From Acidimicrobiales bacterium (GTDB lineage: Bacteria > Actinomycetota > Acidimicrobiia > Acidimicrobiales > Ilumatobacteraceae), in assembly GCA_030833305.1 (NCBI GenBank), contig JAURHL010000088.1:1-7607 (forward strand): a DNA stretch of 7,607 nucleotides, in the 5' to 3' direction. Below are positions 1-6,044 of this stretch, piece after piece. Position 1 is the first letter of the stretch; the number at the start of each line of letters is the position of its first letter. Under the pieces are notes generated by a model. That model saw only the letters and a program-made list of their open reading frames with translations, made no database searches and was not told where the DNA came from. The position numbers and the translations under genes are program-made.

Positions 1-977
1 CGACGGCGAGCCTTGTTCACGACATGTTCGACAGCCCCGGACAACCGCACCGGCTCGGGTAGCTCGGTGGCGTGACGGTCGGCCGCCACCGCCACTACTT
101 CCTCGACAAGACTCGACAATTCGCTCGTGTCGCGATCGATGTCGGCGAGCACCTGCGAACGCATCGAGTCATCCATCGTGGGATGTCGCTTCAGCACGTC
201 GACGTTCGTGCGAAGACTCGTGAGCGGTGTACGCAATTCGTGACCAGCATCTTCCACCAACCGTTGTTGTTGTTCTTTCGATCGCGACAAAGCCGCCAAC
301 ATCTCGCTGAACGAACGTCCCAATCGACCCGCCTCGTCACGACCGGTCACCGGGGCATCGATGTCCAGTCGTCCCGTGGCGGCCACGTTCTCGGCGGCGA
401 TCGAGAGTCGACGCAGTCGGGAGGTGACACGGAGGGCGATGAGCCAACCGACCACGGCGGCCACCATCGCCACCAAGGTCGACAACAACACCGCTCGGGT
501 GCGCAGGTCGTCCAACACGTTCTGGGTTTCGGCCAGATCACGACCCACGCGCACGACACCGATGGGTGTGGCGAACGAACGAAGACGGTACTCCGAGCCG
601 TCGTCCGCTCGTTCGGTCGACAACCACGGCTCCCCGTCTCCACCGACGAGTGCGATCACGTCCTCGGTCACCGGAAGGTCGACTCCCTCGGTGGCGGCCA
701 CGACATCCCCCGACGGTTCCACCAACTGCACGACGAATTGCTCGATCCCGAGCGGCCGCTCGGGGATGGAGAGGCGCAGATTGTCGAACGAACCGGGTCG
801 ATCACCACGACCACCACCACGTCGATCGAGAAAGCCGTTGGTCGCGTTCACCAGCGATCGATCGATCTCGGTCATCAATCGCGATTGCGTCGACTGGTAC
901 GACAACAAGCCGACCACGCCGGTACCGAGAGCGGCGATCACCGCCAAGGCGAGCGTGAGTTTCCAACGCAGACTCAT
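1..977 (-). CDS. MprB-like sensor histidine kinase (partial, C-terminus beyond window)
   Basis: Membrane sensor kinase that would autophosphorylate on histidine and pass the phosphate to the regulator encoded just upstream. Reading the minus strand from ATG at 977 gives 325 open codons to the window edge. Visible in order: a first membrane helix (about residues 7-26), an extracytoplasmic sensor region (about 27-161), a second helix (about 162-182), a HAMP linker (about 183-236), and a HisKA dimerisation domain whose H-box reads GHELRTPLTSLR with the phospho-acceptor at His246. The protein is cut near residue 325, before the N, G1 and G2 boxes, so the ATPase domain is not seen. The H-box and linker look most like mycobacterial MprB. 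The ATG overlaps the regulator stop as ATGA, indicating translational coupling. The sensor region has an odd Gly/Arg-rich patch near residues 52-60. The signal is unknown. Confidence 0.93.
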   Translation of the reverse strand, partial: MSLRWKLTLALAVIAALGTGVVGLLSYQSTQSRLMTEIDRSLVNATNGFLDRRGGGRGDRPGSFDNLRLSIPERPLGIEQFVVQLVEPSGDVVAATEGVDLPVTEDVIALVGGDGEPWLSTERADDGSEYRLRSFATPIGVVRVGRDLAETQNVLDDLRTRAVLLSTLVAMVAAVVGWLIALRVTSRLRRLSIAAENVAATGRLDIDAPVTGRDEAGRLGRSFSEMLAALSRSKEQQQRLVEDAGHELRTPLTSLRTNVDVLKRHPTMDDSMRSQVLADIDRDTSELSSLVEEVVAVAADRHATELPEPVRLSGAVEHVVNKARR

Positions 978-1669
978 GAGGACACGACCCGCGCCGTGTA
1001 GCCCACTCCGCGCACCGTGTGGATCAGTCGCGCGTGACCGTCGAGGTCGATCTTGCGGCGGATGTACCCGATGTAGACCGCGAGATTCTTCGATTCCGGA
1101 CCGAAGTCGTATCCCCAGATGCGGTCGTAGATGGTGGAGTGGTCGAGCACGATGCCACTGTTGCGAACGAGAAGTTCGAGGAGATCGAACTCCGTCTTCG
1201 ACATCTCCACTTCCTGCGCACCACGGAACACGCGGCGCGCGGCGGTGTCGATGCGCAGATCGTCCAGCACGAGATCATCGTGCGCCACGTCGTCGACCAC
1301 CGGATTCGTGCGTCGGAGCAGAGCGCGCAAACGAGCCAGCAACTCCTCGAGGGCGAACGGTTTCGGGAGGTAGTCGTCGGCCCCGGCGTCGAGACCCTGA
1401 ACACGATCGGAGGTCTCCGCCCGCGCGGTGAGCATCAGGATCGGAATCCGATTCTTCTCCGAACGCAGCACGCGACACACCGTGAGGCCGTCGATGACGG
1501 GCATCATCAGGTCCAGTACGAGAGCGTCGTGTTCGTCGACACGAAGCATCTCGAGTGCCTTGCCACCATCGTTGACCGACGACACCGAGTAACCCTCGAG
1601 GGTGAGAGCGCGAACGAGCGATTCACGCACCGCCTTGTCGTCGTCGGCCACGAGCACCCGGTTCGCCAT
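974..1669 (-). CDS. MprA-like OmpR/PhoB-family response regulator
   Basis: Cytoplasmic DNA-binding regulator, 231 aa, the usual length for the OmpR/PhoB family. The receiver domain (about 1-118) has the acidic pocket Asp10/Asp11, phospho-acceptor Asp53 in VLDLMMP, Thr81 and Lys103 in the DDYLPKPFALEELLAR stretch typical of MprA. A winged-helix DNA-binding domain follows (about 130-229), ending with the conserved IHTVRGVGY. The ATG at 1669 is chosen because it gives the normal receiver N-terminus (MANRVLVADDD). The open frame continues 40 codons further upstream, but that stretch has no receiver features and runs into the divergent CLC gene. No convincing Shine-Dalgarno precedes the ATG. It is first in an operon with the kinase (ATGA overlap). 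MprA in mycobacteria controls envelope-stress genes; whether that holds here is not shown. Confidence 0.95.
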   Translation of the reverse strand: MANRVLVADDDKAVRESLVRALTLEGYSVSSVNDGGKALEMLRVDEHDALVLDLMMPVIDGLTVCRVLRSEKNRIPILMLTARAETSDRVQGLDAGADDYLPKPFALEELLARLRALLRRTNPVVDDVAHDDLVLDDLRIDTAARRVFRGAQEVEMSKTEFDLLELLVRNSGIVLDHSTIYDRIWGYDFGPESKNLAVYIGYIRRKIDLDGHARLIHTVRGVGYTARVVSS

Positions 1670-1734
1670 GGGGAGAGTCTGCCCGACTCGAGGTAAGAGT
1701 CGGGTGAGAAGGGTGCAACGAGTACCGTGATCGG
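1670..1734. promoter_or_regulatory. Divergent promoter region between regulator and CLC-F gene
   Basis: These 65 bp are the only untranslated DNA between the two divergent genes, so both promoters must lie here or just inside the coding ends. On the plus strand TACCGT (1723-1728) fits an actinobacterial -10 (TANNNT) and lies 6 nt before the GTG at 1735, the spacing expected of a leaderless mRNA. On the minus strand the equivalent position before the ATG at 1669 reads CAGACT, a weaker match. No fluoride (crcB-type) riboswitch is recognisable, and there is little room for one. Three GAGTC/GACTC half-sites lie here (see the repeat entry). All promoter calls are by eye. Confidence 0.45.
1675..1704. 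repeat. Clustered GAGTC/GACTC half-sites; candidate operator
   Basis: CCCGACTC (1682-1689) and GAGTCGGG (1697-1704) form a perfect 8-bp inverted repeat with a 7-nt spacer. A further GAGTC at 1675-1679 is inverted relative to 1685-1689 and is a direct repeat of 1697-1701 at a 22-bp step, about two helical turns. OmpR-family regulators often bind spaced direct repeats, so autoregulation by the adjacent regulator is a reasonable inference. As RNA the 8-bp stem could also form a small hairpin. Confidence 0.4.
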
Positions 1735-3003
1735 GTGGAGTTCGACACGGTGAAACGGTTCGCGCACCTGCTGTCGATCGCTCTCGCATCGGTCGTCGTC
1801 GGGACCATCGGCGGCCTCGGATCGTGGGCTCTCTTCGAGGCTCTCGATCACGCGACCTCCACCCGTCTCGATCATGACTGGCTGGTGTGGCTGTTGCCGA
1901 TCGCCGCCGGCATCCTCGGTTTCGCGTATTGGAAGTTCGGAGGTGCGGCCAATCGTGGCACCTCGATCGTGATCGCCAACGCGAACGGGGGCGACGACAC
2001 GACCCCGGTCGAACCCGTTCCCGTCCGCATGGCCCCGATGATCTTCGGCGCCACCTACATCGCCCAACTCACCGGGGCTTCCGTCGGACGCGAGGGAGCC
2101 GCGTTGCAGATCAGCGGTTCGGTCACCTCGCTTCTCGCTCGACCGTTGCGCCTGAACGACGGTGACCGGCGTTTGCTGATGACCGCCGCCATGGCCGGAG
2201 CCTTCGGCGGAGCGTTCGGTGTTCCGCTGGCGGGCGCGATCTTCGGAATCGAGGTGCAACGCACCGGACGACCTCGTTACGAGGGGATCATTCCGGCTCT
2301 GATCGCTTCGGTCACCGCCGACTTCGTCGTGGAAGGGCTCGGACGTTCCACCCCCATCGCCAACCTGAACATCGACGTCGATTGGTGGGTGGCGACGCGT
2401 TTGTCGATTCTCGGGGTCGTGGCCGGACTCGCCGCACGACTCTTCATCGCGATGCTGCGGACCGTGAAGAACGTCGCCGACCGCACCGTGGCCCTCGCGC
2501 CGTTGCGGCCGGTGGTGGGTGGACTGGCCACTTTGGCTCTGATGCTGCTGTTCGGACGGGATTACCTGGGCCTTTCGTTGCCGCTGGTCGACCACGCTCT
2601 CTCCGGTGATCTCGCCGAGTGGTGGGACCCGCTGTTGAAGATCCTCTTCACCGCCGTCGCGCTCGGCTGCGGTATCCCCGGCGGTGAGGTGACGCCGTTG
2701 TTCGTCGTCGGAGCGACGCTCGGCTCGGTGATGTCGGCCCCGCTCGGTTTGCCTCCCGCGATCACCGCGGCGGTGTGCCTGGGTGCGGTGTTCGGCGCCG
2801 CATCGAACACACCCGTCGCCTGCACCATCCTGGTGATCGAGTTGTTCGGTGCGCACATGGCGATCCCGGCCGCCATCGTCGGTGTGGTCGCCTACGCCGT
2901 GTCACCACGCGAGGGCATCTACTCGGGTCAACGGCCCGGATTCACCAAGGACCTTCGTGATCCGAAGCGCCGGGCCAACGCAGAACCACCACGTCACGCG
3001 TGA
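1735..3003 (+). CDS. CLC-F-type fluoride/proton antiporter (CLC family)
   Basis: Multi-pass membrane protein, 422 aa, the size of bacterial CLC-F proteins and shorter than many chloride CLCs. These export fluoride against inward protons. Visible signatures: RMAP (98-101) followed by GASVGREGAALQ (114-125) with gating Glu120; VPLAGAIFGIEV (163-174); CGIPGGEVTPLFVVGATLG (312-330); FGAASNTPVACTILVIELFG (353-372); and GIYSGQRP (394-401) with a possible anion-coordinating Tyr396. GGEVTPLF and NTPxACTI are CLC-F hallmarks rather than the GxFxP pattern of chloride CLCs. The first selectivity loop reads RGTSIVI (74-80), not GSGIP, and also differs from the GNN-type loop I recall for CLC-F. The start is GTG at 1735; no good ribosome site is visible and initiation may be leaderless. 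Divergent from the two-component operon. Its last 62 bp overlap the methyltransferase gene. CLC membership is near certain, fluoride specificity likely. Confidence 0.93.
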   Translation: MEFDTVKRFAHLLSIALASVVVGTIGGLGSWALFEALDHATSTRLDHDWLVWLLPIAAGILGFAYWKFGGAANRGTSIVIANANGGDDTTPVEPVPVRMAPMIFGATYIAQLTGASVGREGAALQISGSVTSLLARPLRLNDGDRRLLMTAAMAGAFGGAFGVPLAGAIFGIEVQRTGRPRYEGIIPALIASVTADFVVEGLGRSTPIANLNIDVDWWVATRLSILGVVAGLAARLFIAMLRTVKNVADRTVALAPLRPVVGGLATLALMLLFGRDYLGLSLPLVDHALSGDLAEWWDPLLKILFTAVALGCGIPGGEVTPLFVVGATLGSVMSAPLGLPPAITAAVCLGAVFGAASNTPVACTILVIELFGAHMAIPAAIVGVVAYAVSPREGIYSGQRPGFTKDLRDPKRRANAEPPRHA

Positions 3004-3790
3004 AGTCCGGCGGATTCGCACGCAACCATTCCGCCAACTCGTCGTCACGATCGGACGTGAGGCACAGACGTCGACGGGCCGATCGCACGAGCAACGCCGG
3101 GTCCTCGGCGTGTCGCGACATCGCCGGTCGGGGCACCTCGAACACCTCGGGCTCGATGCCCAGGGCGTTCAGCACCGCCACCGCGTCGTCCGACGTGGGG
3201 CCGAGGGGCCGATCGACGTTCCAGAAATGTTTCCACGCGGCGTTCCACGCCGACATCGGATGACGTCGCGGCAACACCGCGACCACACCCAAGCGCGCCA
3301 TGGCGGTCAGAGCCACGACGAAGGGTTCCAGATCGGGAACGTTGAAGAAGACGTGATGGCACACCACCACGTCGACCCGCTCGAGCGGCGATCCCGCCAT
3401 CTCGGCCGCGATCGCCACGTCGGGCCAGCGTCCTTCGATCTCGCGATGGCCGACACCCAGACTCTGCGCCGCGGCCGCGAATTGATCGAGCATGGCCCGA
3501 CTCGCATCCACACCGATGATGCGATCCGCCCGTGGGAACAGGGGAAGCGACGAGCGTCCCCCGCCACAACCGACGTCGAGCACGGATCCCCCGTCGACGG
3601 GCAACAGTTCCCGTGCCAGCTCGAAGATGGGGTTGCTCGGATCGGCCGTGTCGTCCATGGCGAAGGTGGCCGGGTCGTGCGACCACGGTGGAACCTCGCC
3701 CCGTGCCACGATCTCGTCGGGGATGGCCCACGACGCGAGCATCTCGGCCCAACGTTGGCCGGCCGCGGTGAGAGCGACGGTGTCGGACAC
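2942..3790 (-). CDS. Class I SAM-dependent methyltransferase
   Basis: Predicted cytoplasmic methyltransferase, 282 aa, with a Rossmann-type fold of the Methyltransf_11/25 kind. Motif I VLDVGCGGG is at about residues 70-78, the ribose-binding acidic residue is Asp95 in IIGVDAS, and the strand-4 motif VDVVVCHHVFFNV starts near 139. A VVVLRW strand lies close to the C-terminus. The GTG at 3790 is chosen because it sits 2 nt after the P450 stop (TGA-AC-GTG), as in a coupled operon. The open frame runs 21 codons further upstream, but that part lies in the P450 gene and adds no recognisable domain. The substrate cannot be read from the sequence; the position downstream of ferredoxin and P450 suggests either the same pathway or simple co-transcription. 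The 3' end, including the VVVLRW strand, overlaps the CLC gene on the opposite strand by 62 bp. Confidence 0.92.
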   Translation of the reverse strand: MSDTVALTAAGQRWAEMLASWAIPDEIVARGEVPPWSHDPATFAMDDTADPSNPIFELARELLPVDGGSVLDVGCGGGRSSLPLFPRADRIIGVDASRAMLDQFAAAAQSLGVGHREIEGRWPDVAIAAEMAGSPLERVDVVVCHHVFFNVPDLEPFVVALTAMARLGVVAVLPRRHPMSAWNAAWKHFWNVDRPLGPTSDDAVAVLNALGIEPEVFEVPRPAMSRHAEDPALLVRSARRRLCLTSDRDDELAEWLRANPPDFTRDVVVLRWPGASDHEGPW

Positions 3791-3792
3791 GT

Positions 3793-5031
3793 TCAGCGAT
3801 TCGGTACTCGGACCGGCAACTCGCGCGGTCCGCGAATCTGACCGACGCTCCACACCACGTCATCGACCGTGCCGTCCAGTTCGAAATCGGGGAAACGGGC
3901 GATGAACTCCTCCACCGCCACCCGCAACTCGAGGCGCGCGAGGTTCGAACCGAGACAACGGTGGATCCCGAGTCCGAAGGCCGCGTGACGATTCTCCTGT
4001 CGGTCGATGAGCACCTTGTCGGCGTCGGCGAACTCGGCGGGATCGAGGTTGGCCGCCGGGAACGGCAACAACACCCACTCGTCCTTCTTCATGGGGCAGC
4101 CGTGGAAGTCGTGATCCTTGGCCACCAATCGCGCCATCGTCACGGGGGCATAAGCACGCAGGAACTCCTCGATGGCGGTGGTCATCAGGCTCGGGTCGGC
4201 CACGAGACGTCGACGATCGTCGGCGTGCGTGGCCAGGTGCCAGATGCTGGAACCGATGGCACTCCACGTGGTGTCGATTCCGGCCACCAACAACAGCAGG
4301 ATCACGCCCCCCACCATGTTGTCGGGCAACTTCTCGCCGTACATCTCGACGTCCATGAGGTACGACGTGAGGTCGTCGCGCGGGTTGGCGCGGTGATCCT
4401 CGATCTGGGCCAGTAGGTACGCGTCGATGCGCTCGAACGAACGGATGCGCTCCTCGGGTTCGCCGTTGATGCTCTCGAGGATGTCGTGCACGAACCCGCG
4501 GAAGATGTCGTCGTCCTCGAGCGGGAAGCCGAGCATGCGCGAGATGACGTTCACGGGAATGTGTTGCGCGTAATCGAGGGCCGCGTCGACGGGCTCACCG
4601 GCCGCGATCTTGGCTTCCATCGCGTCGAGTAGCGAGTGACACAGGATGCGAACCTCGTCTTCCCATTCGGCGATCTTCTTGGGCGAGAACGGCGGCAACA
4701 ACAGACGTCGCGCGTCGTGGTGGAACGGCGGATCGCTGGTGATGGGCGGTGCGCCACCGATGGGAGCCGGATCATCGGGAACGACGGTGCTCACCACCAC
4801 CGCGCGGCTGGTGAAGTTCTCGGTGTCGTAGGCGATCTCACGAACGGTCTCGTGCGTGACGGGCAACCACGTTCCGCCGTAGCGGTCGCTGTGCGCCACC
4901 GGGCACGTGTCGCGTAGTTCGCCCCAGATGGCGTGGGCGTTGCGGTTGTACGCCGGGTCGGCGTGGTCGAAGTCGGTGGCCCAATCGGTGACGGGGCCGT
5001 AGATCGAGACGGGGGGTTCGTACACGGTCAT
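3793..5031 (-). CDS. Cytochrome P450 (soluble bacterial class I type)
   Basis: Heme monooxygenase, 412 aa, normal length for a soluble bacterial P450 with no membrane anchor. Landmarks: a C-helix HHDARR region near 104-109, the I-helix oxygen-activating motif AGIDTT at 250-255, the K-helix ExxR as EFLR at 289-292, and the heme-binding loop FGLGIHRCLG (352-361) with the thiolate ligand Cys359. All catalytic landmarks are intact. The ATG at 5031 starts 13 nt after the ferredoxin stop, with a weak GAAG upstream as a possible ribosome site. The preceding ferredoxin is the likely electron donor; no ferredoxin reductase is in the window, so that must come from elsewhere. The methyltransferase follows 2 nt later. 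I cannot assign a CYP family or substrate; terpenoid, fatty acid or sterol-like substrates are all possible. Confidence 0.96.
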   Translation of the reverse strand: MTVYEPPVSIYGPVTDWATDFDHADPAYNRNAHAIWGELRDTCPVAHSDRYGGTWLPVTHETVREIAYDTENFTSRAVVVSTVVPDDPAPIGGAPPITSDPPFHHDARRLLLPPFSPKKIAEWEDEVRILCHSLLDAMEAKIAAGEPVDAALDYAQHIPVNVISRMLGFPLEDDDIFRGFVHDILESINGEPEERIRSFERIDAYLLAQIEDHRANPRDDLTSYLMDVEMYGEKLPDNMVGGVILLLLVAGIDTTWSAIGSSIWHLATHADDRRRLVADPSLMTTAIEEFLRAYAPVTMARLVAKDHDFHGCPMKKDEWVLLPFPAANLDPAEFADADKVLIDRQENRHAAFGLGIHRCLGSNLARLELRVAVEEFIARFPDFELDGTVDDVVWSVGQIRGPRELPVRVPNR

Positions 5032-5044
5032 GGGATGGCGCTTC

Positions 5045-5239
5045 TCACTCGGAAAGGGTGATGGCGAACTCGGGACAGTTGGCCACGGCCAACTTCGCCC
5101 GTTCCACCAGATCGGGGCTCACGGTTCCGTCGCCGATCACCACGGCGTTTCCGTAGTCGTCGACATCGAACAATTCGGGAGCGAGGGCGTAACAACGATT
5201 GTGACCTTGGCACTTCTCGGCATCGACGTGAATTCGCAT
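5045..5239 (-). CDS. Small P450-partner ferredoxin, 3Fe-4S type
   Basis: Soluble one-electron carrier, 64 aa, the usual size of actinobacterial single-cluster ferredoxins encoded beside P450s. The cluster motif is CQGHNRC (Cys10, Cys16) with the third ligand in CP (Cys55-Pro56). The position that would hold a fourth cysteine is His13, which points to a 3Fe-4S cluster, or a 4Fe-4S cluster with an unusual ligand. The acidic segment PELFDVDDYGN (21-31) is typical of the family. The ATG at 5239 is preceded by AGGG (5247-5250) with a 7-nt gap, a good ribosome site. Overlapping it, TAGGGT (5246-5251) fits a -10 six nt before the ATG, so leaderless initiation is the alternative. First gene of the ferredoxin-P450-methyltransferase unit. 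Confidence 0.95.
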   Translation of the reverse strand: MRIHVDAEKCQGHNRCYALAPELFDVDDYGNAVVIGDGTVSPDLVERAKLAVANCPEFAITLSE

Positions 5240-5282
5240 GAAATCACCCTACCCCTGTGTCGCGTGGAGTTGAATTTGGGGC
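5240..5282. promoter_or_regulatory. Divergent promoter region between ferredoxin and yaaA
   Basis: Only 43 bp separate the two start codons if yaaA begins at 5283, or 64 bp if it begins at 5304. On the minus strand TAGGGT (5246-5251) is a TANNNT -10 candidate with 6 nt to the ferredoxin ATG. On the plus strand the AT-rich TTGAATTT (5270-5277) is the only -10-like element for yaaA and would place transcription start at or near 5283. No inverted repeat or GAGTC site like that at 1675-1704 is visible. Confidence 0.4.
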
Positions 5283-6044
5283 GTGCCCCCCGCGAAAGCC
5301 GTCGTGACGAATGCTCCCCTGGTCATCCTGCTCCCGCCGTCGGAGGGCAAGGCCGGTGGTGGCGGAAAGCCCGGCTGGCGACCGGGCAGTGGCGAATTCG
5401 GACGGGCCTTCACGCGCCAACGCTCCGAGCTGTTGGCGGCCCTCGACGCGATCGGTGGCGGTGACGCGAAATTGCTCGGCGTGCAGGGCGCGCACCTGGC
5501 CCGGGCGCAGGCCGCCAACCGCGCGCTCGTGGGAGCGCCCACGCTCCCGGCGCACGAGCGTTACACGGGTGTGGTGTGGGGACATCTGTCGCCCGACACC
5601 TTGTCGGCCAAAGCGTGCACCCGTGCCGTTGATTCGGTCGTCGTGGTGTCGGGACTGCTCGGGTTGGTGGGCTTCGACGATCCGGTGCCCGACTACCGCG
5701 TGAAGATGGGTGCGTCACTGAAGCCCATGGGCAAGTTGTCGACGTGGTGGCGCGATCCGTTGTCGACGACGTTGAACGACTGGGCCGACGGCCGAGTGGT
5801 GATCGACTTGTTACCGAACGAACATCGGGCGGCGTGGACACCTGGCGACTCGATGCGCGAGCACGTGGTGGTGAGTTTCATCGAGAAGTCGGGCAAGGTG
5901 GCCGGACACGATGCCAAGGCGGCCAAAGGAATGTTGGCGCGCCATCTGCTGGAATCGAAAGGGCCGCCCGGTGAGGCCTTGCGGGCCTGGAAACACCCGC
6001 GCTTCCGTCTCGGGATCAGTGAAGCTTCTCGCGAAAGAAGCTGA
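5283..6044 (+). CDS. yaaA: Peroxide stress protein YaaA (DUF328 family)
   Basis: Cytoplasmic protein of 253 aa. In E. coli, YaaA limits unincorporated iron and so DNA and protein damage during hydrogen peroxide stress; its biochemical activity is not firmly known. Family marks are LLPPSEGK near the N-terminus (16-23), RYTGVVW (93-99), SGLLGLVGFDDPVPDYRVKMG (start near 123), LSTWWR near 152, and the C-terminal KAAKGMLAR region. Length agrees with the family. Two starts are possible: GTG 5283, which a promoter at 5270-5277 would make nearly leaderless, or GTG 5304, which has GAAAG upstream and gives the short N-terminus (MTNAPLVILLPP) closer to relatives. The outer one is given; the inner is equally credible. 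Stand-alone gene, divergent from ferredoxin; its last 29 bp overlap the hydrolase gene on the other strand. Confidence 0.94.
   Translation: MPPAKAVVTNAPLVILLPPSEGKAGGGGKPGWRPGSGEFGRAFTRQRSELLAALDAIGGGDAKLLGVQGAHLARAQAANRALVGAPTLPAHERYTGVVWGHLSPDTLSAKACTRAVDSVVVVSGLLGLVGFDDPVPDYRVKMGASLKPMGKLSTWWRDPLSTTLNDWADGRVVIDLLPNEHRAAWTPGDSMREHVVVSFIEKSGKVAGHDAKAAKGMLARHLLESKGPPGEALRAWKHPRFRLGISEASRERS

Noticed and set aside
850..870. Tandem GATC/CGATCG run as a possible methylation or replication-related cluster
   Set aside because: CGATCG is frequent throughout the coding DNA of this window, consistent with codon preference. The run is short and lies inside the kinase coding sequence.
72..1431. Long plus-strand open frames of 309 and 356 codons opposite the kinase gene
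   Set aside because: Their Arg/His/Ser/Thr-rich, low-information composition has no domain signature, and the minus frame holds a full sensor-kinase pattern. They are shadows of GC-rich codon bias.
1670..1734. Fluoride riboswitch upstream of the CLC-F gene
   Set aside because: Nothing recognisable as the crcB-type aptamer is present, and the possible leaderless start leaves no 5' leader for one.
1670..1789. A 40-residue N-terminal extension of the response regulator
   Set aside because: Receiver domains begin at the first beta strand (RVLVADDD). The extension has no known role and would cover the divergent promoter and the CLC start.
1507..2856. A 449-codon minus-strand open frame opposite the CLC gene
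   Set aside because: It is Gln/Arg/Gly/His-rich without motifs, while the plus frame has continuous CLC signatures and membrane segments. It also runs into the regulator gene out of frame.
3791..3853. A 21-residue upstream extension of the methyltransferase
   Set aside because: It lies inside the P450 3' end in another frame. A GTG 2 nt after the P450 stop is a better operon start.
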